Counted from the first letter of the stretch, positions 1 to 10,057 are shown. The stretch is DNA of 64,000 nt from an uncultured Dysgonomonas sp. (GCA_945273835.1 CALYPL010000004.1:57433-121432), one strand, 5' to 3'. The notes: a model not told the origin generated them from the letters alone. Translations and numbers: made by a program.

Positions 1-420
1 GACTGTCCGTTTTTCGTACACAACACACCTATGTTTGCAACAGGAATCGGAGAGAAGTTTGAGAAAATAAATTTATCGTTAAAAGACTATACATTTGTGT
101 TAGTAAAGCCTAATATTCATGTTTCGACAAAAGATGCCTTCGGCGGAATACAACCGGCTCTGCCTCAAAAATCATTAAAAGAAATTGTCGAACTACCGAT
201 CAAAGAATGGCGTGGATTAATGGAAAATGATTTTGAGAAAACTATTTTCCCAAAATATCCTGCTATAGAGTCCATTAAAGAAAAATTATACGCACTTGGT
301 GCGCAATATGCATCAATGAGCGGATCGGGCTCATCTGTATACGGTATATTCAATCATAAACCTCAAAATATCGATACATTTTTTCCAAAAAATTACATTT
401 GGATTGGTAAAGGATTGTAA
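1..420 (+). CDS. ispE: 4-(cytidine 5'-diphospho)-2-C-methyl-D-erythritol kinase, C-terminal part
   Basis: This is the last 139 codons of a GHMP-family kinase; the start lies before the window. The enzyme phosphorylates CDP-methylerythritol in the cytoplasmic MEP route to isoprenoids. The visible part opens in the conserved DCPFF stretch, followed by the GIGE turn. It carries the third GHMP motif (YASMSGSGSSVYGIF), a glycine/serine-rich loop near the active site. The reading frame is open from base 1 and stops at 420. The next gene has its own promoter-like element. Identification is by motif recognition; only the product's N-terminal half and ATP loop are unseen. Confidence 0.93.
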   Translation, partial: DCPFFVHNTPMFATGIGEKFEKINLSLKDYTFVLVKPNIHVSTKDAFGGIQPALPQKSLKEIVELPIKEWRGLMENDFEKTIFPKYPAIESIKEKLYALGAQYASMSGSGSSVYGIFNHKPQNIDTFFPKNYIWIGKGL

Positions 421-454
421 AATCTATTTAACATTAAAATATCAAATAAATCAA

Positions 455-462
455 TATCTTTG
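455..462 (+). promoter_or_regulatory. Bacteroidota -7 element (TATCTTTG) for the lytic transglycosylase gene
   Basis: TATCTTTG matches the TAnnTTTG -7 consensus of the Bacteroidota housekeeping sigma factor and lies 20 bases before the start codon at 483. No clear -33 TTTG is visible at the expected distance, so this rests on the -7 match and position. Confidence 0.5.
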
Positions 463-482
463 TGTAGAAAGATTATGATAAT

Positions 483-1463
483 ATGATAAAAAAATTATTG
501 GTATTCGCCTTACCCTTAACTTTACTTTGCTTAATTGGACTATCATTACTCTCGACCGACAGCAAAAATGAAGTCAGCATTAAAACGCCTTATGTGTTGG
601 CAATGACCAAATCGGTGGATGTTCCCGAATCTGTCGAGTTTGCGGGTGAAAAGATAGATTTAACTCGTTATGATATGCACGAAAGGTACGACCGTGAAAT
701 AAATGGTTTTACCTACCTGCACTCTACAACGTTACTTCTTATTAAACGTGCCAACCGTTTATTTCCGATAATAGAACCAATTCTGAAACAAAATGGCATA
801 CCTGAAGACTTCAAGTACCTTTGCGTAATTGAAAGCAATCTTGATCCTCGTGCAGTATCAGGAGCAGGAGCATCCGGATTGTGGCAATTTATGAAACGTA
901 CCGCACCCTCATATGGATTGGAAGTATCATCTGAGGTTGATGAACGTTTTTCGGTTGTGAAATCAACTGAAGCAGCATGCCGCTATTTCAAAGAAGCTTT
1001 CGCTAAATATGGTAGCTGGTCAAGCGTAGCACTATCCTACAATGCGGGACAAGGTCGTATCAGTGGTGAACTTGACAAACAACAGGCTGAAGGCGGATTG
1101 GATCTTTGGCTAGTAGAAGAAACATCGCGATATTATTATAGGATGCTTGCTATAAAACAAATCTTCGACAATCCTACACGTTTTGGGTTTGTATTAACAG
1201 CGGACCAACTATATAAACCACTAAAATACAAAGAAATACAAGTAACATCATCAATACCCGATCTTGCCACTTTTGCCAAAGATCAAGGGATAACATACGC
1301 TCAACTGAAAGACTGCAATATCTGGCTCCGTGATCGTAAACTAACCATTAGTGTCAAATCGCAAAGCAGCTACACGATATTGATACCCGAACAAAAATCA
1401 TTATATTATAAAAAAGGTGAAAATATAAAGGTACACGATAAAAACTGGATTATCCAAGACTAA
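483..1463 (+). CDS. Membrane-anchored lytic murein transglycosylase (SLT domain, MltD-like)
   Basis: 326 residues. A hydrophobic N-terminus (about residues 4-23) is a signal peptide or anchor, placing the enzyme in the periplasm. The Slt-type domain covers about residues 95-205. It has the catalytic glutamate in VIESNLDP (E117), the [12 protein letters not shown] motif and the SYNAG motif near residue 192. Such enzymes cleave the MurNAc-GlcNAc bond of peptidoglycan non-hydrolytically. The C-terminal 80 residues resemble a degenerate LysM-like wall-binding segment; this is inference. It is shorter than E. coli MltD, which has clear LysM repeats. The uvrA start follows after 44 bases without a visible terminator, so the two may be cotranscribed. 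Confidence 0.88.
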   Translation: MIKKLLVFALPLTLLCLIGLSLLSTDSKNEVSIKTPYVLAMTKSVDVPESVEFAGEKIDLTRYDMHERYDREINGFTYLHSTTLLLIKRANRLFPIIEPILKQNGIPEDFKYLCVIESNLDPRAVSGAGASGLWQFMKRTAPSYGLEVSSEVDERFSVVKSTEAACRYFKEAFAKYGSWSSVALSYNAGQGRISGELDKQQAEGGLDLWLVEETSRYYYRMLAIKQIFDNPTRFGFVLTADQLYKPLKYKEIQVTSSIPDLATFAKDQGITYAQLKDCNIWLRDRKLTISVKSQSSYTILIPEQKSLYYKKGENIKVHDKNWIIQD

Positions 1464-1507
1464 TATAATCAAAACCATAAAAATTACGTTGTTCTGCATA
1501 AAGATTA

Positions 1508-4324
1508 ATGGAAAAAGAAAAAATTGAAGTATACGGAGCACGTGTACACAATCTAAAGAATATAGACGTCGAAATTCCCCGAGACTCGTTAGTCGTAATA
1601 ACAGGACTAAGCGGAAGCGGAAAATCGTCACTTGCATTCGACACAATATTTGCCGAAGGACAGCGACGCTATATCGAAACCTTTTCTGCCTACGCCCGAA
1701 ACTTTTTGGGAGCAATGGAACGCCCTGATGTAGACAAAATAACAGGGCTAAGTCCGGTCATATCAATAGAGCAAAAAACAACAAACCGCAACCCCCGTTC
1801 AACCGTAGGAACAACAACCGAAATATACGATTTCCTGCGTTTGTTATACGCACGTGCAGGGGAAGCATATTCATACCTCACAGGCGAGAAAATGGTCAAA
1901 TATACCGAAGAACAGATTCTCGAACTGATAATGGAACGCTATATCGGTAAGAAAATTTTTCTTCTTGCCCCGCTTGTACGCAACCGTAAAGGACATTATA
2001 AAGAGCTTTTTGAACAGATCAGTAAGAAAGGCTACCTTACCGTACGGGTCGATGGCGAAATTCGGGAAATAATACCCGGCATGAGGCTCGACCGTTATAA
2101 AATGCACAGCATTGAGGTTTTGATCGACAAATTAGTTGTTTCCAATAAATTTGAGAACAACCTCAAAATGAGTCTTCGCACTGCCATGAAGCAAGGCGAT
2201 GGTCTGATACTTATACAAGATGTTGAAAGCGGTGATGTGCGCCATTTCAGCCGTCAGCTGATGTGTCCATCCACAGGACTATCTTACAGCGAACCTGCAC
2301 CTCACAACTTCTCTTTCAATTCTCCGCATGGAGCATGCCCTCGTTGTAAAGGATTAGGTGTGATCAATCAGATCGACATGAGCAAAATAGTGCCTAAACC
2401 AAATCAAAGTATTTATGCAGGAGGTATAGCACCTTTGGGCAAATACAAAAATTCGCTTTTTTTCTGGCAGATAGAAGCAATTTGCGAAAAGTACGACACA
2501 ACGATTAAAACTCCGATAAAAGATTTACCCGAAGAAGCCCTGAATGATATTATGTTCGGAACAGACGAACAGTTACAGATCAAAAATCAGGCTCTCGGAA
2601 CATCAAACTATACAGTCTCGTTTGAAGGGGTGGCTAAATACATTACCATGCAACAAGACACCGACGCGTCCGCCACAGCACAAAAATGGGCGGAGCAATT
2701 CATCAAAACTGATACATGCCCTGATTGCAACGGTCAACGTCTGAATAAAGAAGCGTTGCATTATAAGATAAACGGTAAAAACATAGCCGAACTTGCAGAA
2801 ATGGACATCCAGAAACTGTACGATTGGGTACAGGATATGGACACTAATATCTCGGAAAAGCAAAAAGCAATTGCTTCTGAAATAAAAAAAGAAATTATCT
2901 CACGATTGTCCTTCCTGCTTGATGTAGGATTAAACTACCTGTCGCTGAACAGAGCATCAAATTCACTTTCAGGAGGAGAAAGCCAGCGCATCAGATTGGC
3001 GACCCAGATAGGTTCGCAATTGGTGAATGTGCTTTACATCCTTGATGAACCAAGCATCGGGCTTCATCAGCGAGATAATCAACGACTGATTCGTTCGCTC
3101 AAAAAGTTACGCGATACCGGCAATTCGGTAATTGTTGTAGAGCACGATAAAGATATAATGTTAGAATCTGACTATGTGGTGGACATGGGACCTTATGCCG
3201 GACGAAACGGAGGTAAAGTAGTTTACGAAGGCACGCCTCAAGACATGCTCAAAGTCAACACTCTGACCTCAGATTATCTGAATGGTCGGATGAAAATTGA
3301 AATACCGAAGAAACGTCGTACAGGTAACGGTAAAAAAGTAACTCTCAAAGGAGCGACAGGCCACAACCTTAAAGGCGTGACGGTAACATTTCCGCTCAAC
3401 ACATTTATCTGTGTAACAGGTGTATCGGGCAGCGGCAAATCAAGTCTTATCAACGGTACATTACAACCCATACTCAGCCAGCACCTCTATCGTTCACTAA
3501 CCGATCCTTTACCTTATAAATCAATTGAAGGAATCGAAAATGTGGACAAAGTCATCAGCGTCGATCAGTCACCGATCGGACGGTCGCCACGCTCTAATCC
3601 GGCAACTTATACAGGTGTATTCTCCGATATACGCAATCTATTTGTCAATCTTCCCGAGTCCAAAATAAGAGGATATAAACCCGGACGTTTTTCTTTTAAT
3701 GTCAAAGGCGGACGTTGTGAGGTATGCGGGGGCAACGGCTATAAAACAATTGCTATGAATTTTCTGCCGGATGTATATGTCCCTTGTGAAGCATGCCATG
3801 GTAAACGCTACAATCGTGAAACGCTGGAGGTACGTTTCAAAGGAAAATCAATCGCCGACATCTTGGATATGACCATAAATTCTGCCGTGGAGTTTTTTGA
3901 AAATGTGCCAGCCATATTAAACAAGGTAAAAGTATTGCAAGAGGTAGGTTTAGGATACATCAAATTAGGGCAACCATCTACAACGCTATCCGGAGGTGAA
4001 TCGCAGCGTATCAAACTTGCTACTGAATTAGCACGCATAGATACTGGTAATACAATTTATATACTTGATGAACCTACAACAGGTCTTCATTTTGAAGACA
4101 TCAGGGTTTTACTCAATGTTCTTAATAGACTTGTGGATCGAGGAAATACTGTTATTGTTATTGAGCATAATCAAGATATTATAAAATGCGCCGATTATAT
4201 TATTGACATGGGTCCTGATGGTGGAACAGGAGGCGGAACAGTAGTAGCCACGGGCAAACCCGAAGATGTAATAAAGAAAAGCGAAGGCTTTACAGCATTT
4301 TATCTAAAAGATGAATTTGTCTAA
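1508..4324 (+). CDS. uvrA: Excinuclease ABC subunit A
   Basis: 938 residues, the usual full length. UvrA recognises bulky DNA lesions and loads UvrB in nucleotide excision repair. Two ABC ATPase modules are visible. Walker A motifs lie at residues 33-40 (GLSGSGKS) and near 638 (GVSGSGKS), and LSGGESQRI signatures lie near 487 and 828. Zinc-binding CxxC pairs occur near 277 and 404 in the first module (CPRC, CPDC) and near 737 and 760 in the second (CEVC, CEAC). All key residues appear intact. The ATG at 1508 is chosen because the protein begins directly with the conserved [10 protein letters not shown] strand soon after. There is no strong ribosome binding site, as is usual here. Confidence 0.97.
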   Translation: MEKEKIEVYGARVHNLKNIDVEIPRDSLVVITGLSGSGKSSLAFDTIFAEGQRRYIETFSAYARNFLGAMERPDVDKITGLSPVISIEQKTTNRNPRSTVGTTTEIYDFLRLLYARAGEAYSYLTGEKMVKYTEEQILELIMERYIGKKIFLLAPLVRNRKGHYKELFEQISKKGYLTVRVDGEIREIIPGMRLDRYKMHSIEVLIDKLVVSNKFENNLKMSLRTAMKQGDGLILIQDVESGDVRHFSRQLMCPSTGLSYSEPAPHNFSFNSPHGACPRCKGLGVINQIDMSKIVPKPNQSIYAGGIAPLGKYKNSLFFWQIEAICEKYDTTIKTPIKDLPEEALNDIMFGTDEQLQIKNQALGTSNYTVSFEGVAKYITMQQDTDASATAQKWAEQFIKTDTCPDCNGQRLNKEALHYKINGKNIAELAEMDIQKLYDWVQDMDTNISEKQKAIASEIKKEIISRLSFLLDVGLNYLSLNRASNSLSGGESQRIRLATQIGSQLVNVLYILDEPSIGLHQRDNQRLIRSLKKLRDTGNSVIVVEHDKDIMLESDYVVDMGPYAGRNGGKVVYEGTPQDMLKVNTLTSDYLNGRMKIEIPKKRRTGNGKKVTLKGATGHNLKGVTVTFPLNTFICVTGVSGSGKSSLINGTLQPILSQHLYRSLTDPLPYKSIEGIENVDKVISVDQSPIGRSPRSNPATYTGVFSDIRNLFVNLPESKIRGYKPGRFSFNVKGGRCEVCGGNGYKTIAMNFLPDVYVPCEACHGKRYNRETLEVRFKGKSIADILDMTINSAVEFFENVPAILNKVKVLQEVGLGYIKLGQPSTTLSGGESQRIKLATELARIDTGNTIYILDEPTTGLHFEDIRVLLNVLNRLVDRGNTVIVIEHNQDIIKCADYIIDMGPDGGTGGGTVVATGKPEDVIKKSEGFTAFYLKDEFV

Positions 4325-4341
4325 AAAGCAAAAAACTTTTT
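4323..4341 (+). terminator. Weak A/T hairpin after uvrA
   Basis: AAAAAG and CTTTTT arms (4323-4328, 4336-4341) enclose a 7-base loop and end in five T. It lies immediately behind the uvrA stop codon. The stem has one G-C pair, so any terminator activity would be weak. Confidence 0.3.
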
Positions 4342-4374
4342 AAACATAAGTTATGTTATAAAAAGAACTTATAT

Positions 4375-4382
4375 TATATTTG
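4375..4382 (+). promoter_or_regulatory. -7 element (TATATTTG) for tpx
   Basis: TATATTTG fits TAnnTTTG and lies 22 bases before the tpx start at 4405. The -33 region is only loosely TTTG-like. Confidence 0.45.
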
Positions 4383-4404
4383 TAACACATAAATAAAATC
4401 TATT

Positions 4405-4905
4405 ATGTCAATTATTACATTTCAAGGGTCAAAAGTGAACACTTGCGGAGATTTACCTAAAATAGGAAGTTCAGCACCTGATTTTATTTTAGTTAAAGAT
4501 GATTTATCAGAATTATCTTTAAAAGATTTGAAAGGAAAAAACATTGTATTAAATATTTTCCCAAGTCTTGACACAGGAGTATGTGCAGCGTCAGTAAGAC
4601 GTTTCAACAAAGAAGCAGCCAATATGGAGAATACAGTTGTATTAGCCGTATCAGCCGACTTACCCTTTGCAAGTGCACGCTTCTGTACAACAGAAGGCAT
4701 TAAAAACGTAATGCCCGCATCAGCATTCCGCAATCCAGAATTTGCCAAGAATTATGGTCTTCTGATGGTTGATGGTCCTTTAAAAGGATTACTTGCACGT
4801 GCAGTAATTGTAATCAATCCGGAAGGCAAGATAAAATACGTTGAGCTGGTGCCTGAAATCACTCAGGAGCCTGATTATAAATCAGCTATCGGCTCTATTG
4901 TGTAG
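4405..4905 (+). CDS. tpx: Thiol peroxidase (atypical 2-Cys peroxiredoxin)
   Basis: 166 residues, the family length. Tpx reduces hydrogen peroxide and lipid hydroperoxides with electrons from thioredoxin, in the cytoplasm. The peroxidatic cysteine is C60 in SLDTGVCAASVRRF and the resolving cysteine is C94 in SARFCTTEG. They match the E. coli Tpx pair in spacing. The thioredoxin fold (about residues 18-166) is complete. The gene has its own promoter-like element upstream and a strong hairpin terminator downstream, so it is probably monocistronic. That suits a stress-regulated gene, but no OxyR site was identified. Confidence 0.97.
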   Translation: MSIITFQGSKVNTCGDLPKIGSSAPDFILVKDDLSELSLKDLKGKNIVLNIFPSLDTGVCAASVRRFNKEAANMENTVVLAVSADLPFASARFCTTEGIKNVMPASAFRNPEFAKNYGLLMVDGPLKGLLARAVIVINPEGKIKYVELVPEITQEPDYKSAIGSIV

Positions 4906-4931
4906 TTTTGTAAAGTTTGTGTTAAGTGTTG

Positions 4932-4970
4932 GAAAGCCTGTGAAGTGATTCACGGGCTTTCTGTTTTTGT
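4932..4970 (+). terminator. Rho-independent terminator of tpx
   Basis: Thirteen-base arms (4932-4944 GAAAGCCTGTGAA; 4949-4961 TTCACGGGCTTTC) pair with one G-T wobble around a GTGA loop, followed by TGTTTTTGT. Confidence 0.85.
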
Positions 4971-5042
4971 TATGGCAAACCATTATTAACATCTATACAT
5001 GAATAAAGATTAAAACCGTTTTACATTAACTTTCTTTTTATT

Positions 5043-5050
5043 TACCTTTG
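5043..5050 (+). promoter_or_regulatory. -7 element (TACCTTTG) for prfA
   Basis: TACCTTTG fits the TAnnTTTG consensus and lies 36 bases before the prfA ATG at 5087. It covers an in-frame TTG at 5048 that would otherwise extend the gene by 13 codons. This argues that the ATG is the true start. Confidence 0.6.
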
Positions 5051-5086
5051 CGTAATCATAGACCAAGAAGATTACATTCATATAAT

Positions 5087-6172
5087 ATGGCTCAGACATC
5101 CCTACTTGAAAAACTTAATGCTCTCATAATCCGTTTCGAAGAAATCGGTACACTTATAACCGATCCGGCCGTGATGGCAGATATGAAACGATATGTGAAA
5201 CTTAATAAAGAATATCGTGATCTTGAAAAAATAGCAAATGCACGCAATACATATAAACAGGTATTGGACAACATTTACGAAGCTAAAAATATATTGGAGA
5301 ATGAGAATGATCCAGAACTTAAAGAGATAGCGCGTGAAGAATTAGAAACGGCTAATTCGCGCCTACCCGAACTTGAGGAAGAAATAAAACTTTTATTAAT
5401 TCCATCAGACCCAGAAGACAGTAAGAATGTCATTTTTGAAATACGAGGGGGGACAGGTGGAGATGAAGCTGCCATCTTTGCGGGGGACTTATATCGTATG
5501 TACCTCAAATACTGCGAAAGTAAAGGTTGGAAAACTGAGGTAACCAGTCTTACTGAAGGAACTTCAGGCGGATATAAAGAAATAATATTTACCGTAACGG
5601 GTGAAGGTGTGTACGGAATTCTTAAATATGAATCTGGTGTACATCGTGTACAACGTGTGCCTGCAACCGAAACTCAAGGTCGTGTTCACACTTCGGCTGC
5701 CACTGTAGCTGTGCTACCCGAAGCTGAAGAGGTTGATGTTGAAATTAATCCTGCAGATCTTGAATGGCAAACTGCCCGATCAAGCGGTGCGGGAGGTCAG
5801 AACGTCAACAAAGTTGAATCTAAAGTGCAACTTACTCATAAGCCGACCGGTATCATGGTGCAAAGCCAACAATCACGTTCACAGATGGCTAACCGTGAAA
5901 TTGCTATGCAACTTCTACGTACTAAGTTATTCGATATTGAATTATCTAAATATCAGAACGAAATCGCATCGAAGCGTAAAACGATGGTTTCGACCGGCGA
6001 CCGTTCTGCTAAAATCAGAACATACAATTATCCCCAAGGCAGGGTAACGGATCATCGCATCAACCTGACACTTTATAATCTAACTGCTATAATGGACGGA
6101 GATATTCAGCCGATCATAGACCAATTGATAGTGGCTGAGAATGCTGAAAGGCTCAAAGAAAGCGAAATATAA
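5087..6172 (+). CDS. prfA: Peptide chain release factor 1
   Basis: 361 residues. RF1 reads UAA and UAG in the ribosomal A site and triggers peptide release. The codon-recognition tripeptide PAT is at 192-194 in [16 protein letters not shown]2 would have SPF. The catalytic GGQ is at 236-238 in [11 protein letters not shown]. The N-terminal helical domain spans about 1-100 and domain 2 includes the RGGTGGDEA motif near 120. The ATG at 5087 is preferred to an in-frame TTG at 5048 because the latter lies inside a promoter -7 element. pyrF follows after 28 bases with no terminator between, so the two probably form an operon. Confidence 0.97.
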   Translation: MAQTSLLEKLNALIIRFEEIGTLITDPAVMADMKRYVKLNKEYRDLEKIANARNTYKQVLDNIYEAKNILENENDPELKEIAREELETANSRLPELEEEIKLLLIPSDPEDSKNVIFEIRGGTGGDEAAIFAGDLYRMYLKYCESKGWKTEVTSLTEGTSGGYKEIIFTVTGEGVYGILKYESGVHRVQRVPATETQGRVHTSAATVAVLPEAEEVDVEINPADLEWQTARSSGAGGQNVNKVESKVQLTHKPTGIMVQSQQSRSQMANREIAMQLLRTKLFDIELSKYQNEIASKRKTMVSTGDRSAKIRTYNYPQGRVTDHRINLTLYNLTAIMDGDIQPIIDQLIVAENAERLKESEI

Positions 6173-6200
6173 TCAAAACATAATATTAAGACTAAACCAG

Positions 6201-7028
6201 ATGACCAGAGAGCAATTGTTTGAGAACATCCTGAAGAAAAAATCATTTTTATGTGTCGGACTGGATACTGACATTGATAAAATACCTGCACACCTGTTAG
6301 AGAACAACGACCCTATTTTTGCATTCAACAAAGCTATTATTGATGCCACTGCGAAATATTGCGTAGCATATAAGCCTAATTCTGCTTTTTATGAAGGTAT
6401 GGGTATTGATGGTGAATATGCTCTCGACAAAACGGTGGAATATCTGCGTTTAAAATATCCTGAGCATTTTATCATACTTGATGCTAAACGTGGCGACATT
6501 GGTAACACATCTGATATGTATGCAAAATCTGCTTTCAAACAAATGAAGGTTAATGCTATAACTGTGGCTCCTTATATGGGTGAAGACAGTGTAAAACCTT
6601 TTTTGGCTTATCAGAACAAGTGGGTTATTTTGCTGGCTCTAACGTCGAATATGGGATCACAGGATTTTCAGATGATTGCTGATGCTAATGGCGAACGTTT
6701 GTTTGAAAAGGTATTAAAGAAATCTAAAGAATGGGGTACTACTGATCAACTTATGTACGTTGTGGGTGCAACGCAAGGAAGTATGTTTGCTGATATCAGA
6801 AAAATAGTACCTGATCATTTTCTGCTTGTACCGGGCGTGGGTGCACAAGGCGGTAGTTTGGCTGAAGTGGTCAAATATGGTATGAATAAGCAATGCGGAC
6901 TTTTAGTTAACGCTTCGCGCAGTATTATTTATGCTGACAACGGACTTGATTTCGCATTTGCGGCTGCTTCTGAAGCAAAGAAGATTCAGGAGGAAATGGC
7001 TATTTATCTTGCCGATCTTCAACGTTAA
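6201..7028 (+). CDS. pyrF: Orotidine 5'-phosphate decarboxylase (type 2)
   Basis: 275 residues. It converts OMP to UMP, the last step of de novo pyrimidine synthesis. The active-site motif [11 protein letters not shown] contains the Asp-Lys-x-x-Asp array (D94, K96, D99). The N-terminal VGLDTD (residues 19-24) is the other substrate-binding element. The length and the GNTSDMYA continuation place it in the longer type 2 subfamily. The frame is open upstream into prfA, but the ATG at 6201 begins the conserved REQLFENI start and avoids overlap. Probably cotranscribed with prfA. Confidence 0.95.
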   Translation: MTREQLFENILKKKSFLCVGLDTDIDKIPAHLLENNDPIFAFNKAIIDATAKYCVAYKPNSAFYEGMGIDGEYALDKTVEYLRLKYPEHFIILDAKRGDIGNTSDMYAKSAFKQMKVNAITVAPYMGEDSVKPFLAYQNKWVILLALTSNMGSQDFQMIADANGERLFEKVLKKSKEWGTTDQLMYVVGATQGSMFADIRKIVPDHFLLVPGVGAQGGSLAEVVKYGMNKQCGLLVNASRSIIYADNGLDFAFAAASEAKKIQEEMAIYLADLQR

Positions 7029-7059
7029 GTTCTTATACTGTATAGCCTTTATTGTAATA

Positions 7060-7092
7060 GAAGCCGGGACTACTTTCGTGGTTCCCGACTTC
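7060..7092. terminator. Hairpin between convergent pyrF and membrane-protein genes
   Basis: GAAGCCGGGACTAC and GTGGTTCCCGACTTC form an imperfect stem around TTTC. There is no T-run on the plus strand. It lies between two converging genes and may act as a terminator or 3' end stabiliser for pyrF. Confidence 0.4.
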
Positions 7093-7131
7093 TACCAAAT
7101 ACAAACTTACAATTTATGAAAACACAGTGAA

Positions 7132-8166
7132 CTAATATTCAGCTCCTCCTCTTGTTTTACGGCTACCATATAAACCGGCATATGAACATAAAGCTGCACC
7201 TATAAGAAGTGCTATAAACGATATGATTCCTGTCCATGCGGCAGCGTTTGATGCCTCTTTTACTTGTTTGAGGGCATCTTCTTTCATTCCGTCCCAGCTT
7301 TGTTTTACATCGGCTATTGTTTTATCAAGATTATCAATTTGTTCTTGAGCTTGTTTAACGGCTTTATCACGTAATTGAATATATTGATCTACGGTTTTAT
7401 CTACTTCGGCTTTTGACATAGACGAATTGTTTGCTATTGCTTTAGAAATATCATTTCGGTCTATCTTTGAGGAAAATGATTCTGCCCGATCTTTTAATCT
7501 GCTTTTGAAGCCATCAATAATCTGATCTGCGTCGTTCGGATTACTAATCAGATTTGTGAGAGACTTCTGCAAATCGCTTTTTACGTCATTCATTTGGTTT
7601 TGAATGTATTCGGGTTGCAATTCTTTCACCCCACTCTTTTTAAGTGCTTCTAATACATTCTGCTGAATATTTCCATTTTCTACTTTTGGATCTACCTGAA
7701 TATTACCCCAGATCATTTGTGCCTGATCGGATAATCCCGATATTCCTGAACCTACGACTGTGGCTGTACCTGAAATTGTATTTCCTAATACTGATGATAC
7801 TGATCCTAATATATTGGCTGTTACCTTAACTGTTCCTACCATTAGGCAGAGACTTAAAACAATTGTGATGATCAATGAAGTTGCCCAAACAAGAAAACCG
7901 TGAATCAAGCCGTCTGCTCCGGCTAATTTTCCTGCTACAAAGCTACCCACGCCAAGGCTTATCAGCAACGAAATGACTGTCCATATACCAACTGTTGTGC
8001 CAATGCCCGAAGCGGGATTATCTGCCAGTGGGTTAAACATAAACAATCCGATGCTTGAACCTAATATTGATAACAGGATTGATATTGCCAAAACTGTAAT
8101 AACTCCTGCTATAACGCTACCCCATGAAACTCTTTTACGAATTTCTGTTAATTCAAATTTTTCCAT
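7132..8166 (-). CDS. Multi-pass membrane protein with a helical extracytoplasmic or cytoplasmic middle domain
   Basis: 344 residues, unrecognised at family level with certainty. About three hydrophobic segments rich in small residues lie in the first 125 residues. A Gly/Ser/Thr-rich stretch (about 120-150) follows, then about 150 polar residues with heptad-like helices, and a last membrane helix near 312-335. The layout resembles YrzE/TIGR04086-type envelope proteins, but that is inference. It is the most distal gene of a same-strand set encoding a GlsB-type protein, a small charged protein, an SDR, a LEA-like protein, an HdeD-like protein and a lipoprotein, which suggests an envelope-stress role. 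The ATG at 8166 gives a protein that enters the membrane from residue 15. Confidence 0.75.
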   Translation of the reverse strand: MEKFELTEIRKRVSWGSVIAGVITVLAISILLSILGSSIGLFMFNPLADNPASGIGTTVGIWTVISLLISLGVGSFVAGKLAGADGLIHGFLVWATSLIITIVLSLCLMVGTVKVTANILGSVSSVLGNTISGTATVVGSGISGLSDQAQMIWGNIQVDPKVENGNIQQNVLEALKKSGVKELQPEYIQNQMNDVKSDLQKSLTNLISNPNDADQIIDGFKSRLKDRAESFSSKIDRNDISKAIANNSSMSKAEVDKTVDQYIQLRDKAVKQAQEQIDNLDKTIADVKQSWDGMKEDALKQVKEASNAAAWTGIISFIALLIGAALCSYAGLYGSRKTRGGAEY

Positions 8167-8260
8167 TATTATTTATTTTAATATTTTACATCAAAATATC
8201 AATGTAATTAAAGACAATTTTGTGAATAGCCTTTTGGTATTGATATATTCTATTTTGGGG

Positions 8261-8521
8261 TTATTTGGTTTTAGGTTTCTTAAATAAAGATACTATCAAC
8301 AGCAAAACAACGGCGCCTATTATTGACATAATTAGATATCCGAATTTACTGTTTACTGAAAAACCCATTATTTTATATAGCCATCCTCCAACAACACTAC
8401 CAAGTAGTCCGACGATGATATTAACAATGAAACCAAAGCCACGTCCTTTCATTATCCATCCGGCTATTACACCGGCTAAAACTCCAAATACTAACGACCA
8501 GATTATACCATACTCAAACAT
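8261..8521 (-). CDS. GlsB/YeaQ/YmgE family stress-response membrane protein
   Basis: 86 residues forming three hydrophobic segments with glycine-zipper patterns: WSLVFGVLAGVIAGWIMKG, IVNIIVGLLGSVVGGWLYKIMG, and a C-terminal helix. A basic tail follows. The pattern is characteristic of the transglycosylase-associated/GlsB family of small inner-membrane proteins induced by general or envelope stress; their biochemical role is not established. A -7-like element lies 48 bases upstream, so this gene may have its own promoter within the stress group. Length and topology match the family well. Confidence 0.9.
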   Translation of the reverse strand: MFEYGIIWSLVFGVLAGVIAGWIMKGRGFGFIVNIIVGLLGSVVGGWLYKIMGFSVNSKFGYLIMSIIGAVVLLLIVSLFKKPKTK

Positions 8522-8568
8522 GATTTTAAATATTTTTTTAGTTTTAATTCTTAAACTATGAACTCAAG

Positions 8569-8576
8569 CAAAGCTA
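8569..8576 (-). promoter_or_regulatory. -7 element (TAGCTTTG on the minus strand) for the GlsB-type gene
   Basis: CAAAGCTA on the plus strand is TAGCTTTG on the minus strand, 48 bases before the start at 8521. A CAAG (CTTG on the minus strand) at 8600-8603 is a loose -33 match with slightly long spacing. Confidence 0.45.
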
Positions 8577-8588
8577 TATTTGAAAATC

Positions 8589-8774
8589 TTAGCCTCTGTC
8601 AAGAGTATTTTTATCTACATTTATTAGGTCTGTAGCCTCTTTTACATCTTTTGCGGGCGCTTCTTTTGCATTTTCGTTCAAGGCTTTGTTATCATTATCG
8701 CTATTGCTTTCAATCACTTGCTGAAAAGCATTAACTTTTTCAGGTGCTTTTTTTTCTTTTTTTTTCATAACCAT
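8589..8774 (-). CDS. Small highly charged hypothetical protein
   Basis: 61 residues if started at the ATG at 8774, 59 from the ATG at 8768; a TTG at 8780 is also in frame. It has a lysine-rich start followed by a polar segment rich in Asn, Asp, Glu and Lys, with no hydrophobic stretch or cysteine, so it is probably disordered and cytosolic. It is not recognised. It lies between the SDR and GlsB-type genes on the same strand with short gaps. That context and the biased composition make it plausible as a minor stress protein, but coding status is not certain. Confidence 0.5.
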   Translation of the reverse strand: MVMKKKEKKAPEKVNAFQQVIESNSDNDNKALNENAKEAPAKDVKEATDLINVDKNTLDRG

Positions 8775-8791
8775 CTTCAAAATTCAGTTTA

Positions 8792-9595
8792 CTAATAAGG
8801 CATATTACATACAACATTATAGATTTCATCGGTTACATATCTCGATTCTTTTGATGCTAACGAAATATATACCTGACATATATCAGTTGTTTTTTTCTTA
8901 TCCTCTTGCAAACTTTTAAAATTACTCACACAACATTTTTTCTTCAAAACTGGTATGGGTACAACAACATTTACCCGTACACCTTGTGTCCAGAATTGTT
9001 TAGCCATGCTGCGACTAAAACTTATAGTAGCAGCTTCGGAAGCGGCATAAATTGAAAATTTTTCATCTGGTTGATAAGCCTGATAGGATGAAGTTACAAT
9101 AATACTTGAACCCAGTTTCATATATGGCTGAACAGCTCTTAGAGTCCAAAACAACGACAAAATGTTATTTTCTAATAAGAAACGAAATTTTTCTGTTGTC
9201 AAATCTTCAATATTACAGGCATTTGGTGGAGGGTGTGTGGCAAAAACAAGTACGTCTATTCGCTCGAATGAACCAATAACTGATTCAACCATATTTTTAC
9301 ATTCGTTTTCATTATTTAGCTTGTTCGGCACAAAAATAGATCTACAACCAGTATCATCTATTCCCTTACTCCATTTACTTATAGTTTCGATATTTTCAGG
9401 CTGATAGTTAATCGCCAAATCACATCCTTCATTTGCATAAGCAAGAGACACATCACGCCCAATTCTTGAGTCGGCTCCTACAATAAGAGCTTTTAAACCA
9501 TTCAGACGCTCGCACATCGTACGCTTCTTTCTTTTGTCTATAATCTCCAAATCCTCGAACGAGGATTCGGAAGATCTTTCATCCTTAGTTTTCAT
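8792..9595 (-). CDS. Short-chain dehydrogenase/reductase family protein with altered active site
   Basis: 267 residues from the ATG at 9595. This start is preferred to an upstream in-frame TTG at 9652 because GAGG stands just before it. The Rossmann fold is recognisable: the cofactor loop ALIVGADSRIG (residues 36-46) replaces the usual TGxxxGIG. Serines 169-170 (VTSSY) and Y183 are in place. The catalytic lysine of YxxxK is replaced by E187 (YAASE, codon GAA). The NNAG motif reads VFATH (118-121) and the usual PG motif reads VVPIPV (211-216). Closest in plan to general-stress SDRs such as B. subtilis YdaD/YhdF. About 30 charged N-terminal residues precede the fold. It may be a non-catalytic or altered-function relative. 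Confidence 0.85.
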   Translation of the reverse strand: MKTKDERSSESSFEDLEIIDKRKKRTMCERLNGLKALIVGADSRIGRDVSLAYANEGCDLAINYQPENIETISKWSKGIDDTGCRSIFVPNKLNNENECKNMVESVIGSFERIDVLVFATHPPPNACNIEDLTTEKFRFLLENNILSLFWTLRAVQPYMKLGSSIIVTSSYQAYQPDEKFSIYAASEAATISFSRSMAKQFWTQGVRVNVVVPIPVLKKKCCVSNFKSLQEDKKKTTDICQVYISLASKESRYVTDEIYNVVCNMPY

Positions 9596-9727
9596 ACATC
9601 CTCGGTTTAAAAGTATTTGTATAAACGATGTCCAAGAATCACAAGGCTTCAAACGTTTCAGTTTATAAACTAACTAATTGAAGTCATGAATATTGTTCAG
9701 ATATCACTACCTGAAATTAACTGCTCA

Positions 9728-10030
9728 CTATTTATCTTTCGATATTTTATTTTTTGCTTCGTCAATCTTATTTTCAGCCTTCTTCTCGGCTTCATCTGAC
9801 TTAGCGGCTATCTGATCTTTTGCTTCTGATACTTTTTCGCTAACATTATTTTTTATTTTATGGGCTTCGTTTTTCAAGTTTTCTGTTGTTGATTCAACTT
9901 TGTCCCCTACTTCACTTGCAGTTCCCATTATGTCTGATTTAACATCATTAAAGGCTTCTTTAGCTTTTTCTAAACCTTCTTTTATTTTATCTGATGCTTT
10001 ATCTACAAAACTTTTTTCGTTGGTTTCCAT
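9728..10030 (-). CDS. LEA-like amphipathic helical stress protein
   Basis: 100 residues, almost entirely Lys, Glu, Asp, Ala, Asn and Ser with no aromatic residue beyond Phe. It consists of 11-residue-like amphipathic helix repeats such as ASDKIKEGLEKAKEAF and KVSEAKDQIAAKSDEAEKK. There is no signal peptide. The composition and periodicity are those of late-embryogenesis-abundant-like or YtxH/CsbD-type stress proteins that protect membranes or proteins during desiccation or osmotic stress; this function is inferred from composition. It follows the HdeD-like gene by 27 bases. It resembles the lipoprotein encoded at 10643-10927, as if one were a cytosolic and the other a surface version. Confidence 0.75.
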   Translation of the reverse strand: METNEKSFVDKASDKIKEGLEKAKEAFNDVKSDIMGTASEVGDKVESTTENLKNEAHKIKNNVSEKVSEAKDQIAAKSDEAEKKAENKIDEAKNKISKDK

Positions 10031-10057
10031 GATTTTTTTATTATTATAGCGTAATTT

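Noticed and set aside
5048..5086. N-terminal extension of prfA from a TTG codon
   Set aside because: The TTG lies inside a good -7 promoter element and the extra residues are not RF1-like.
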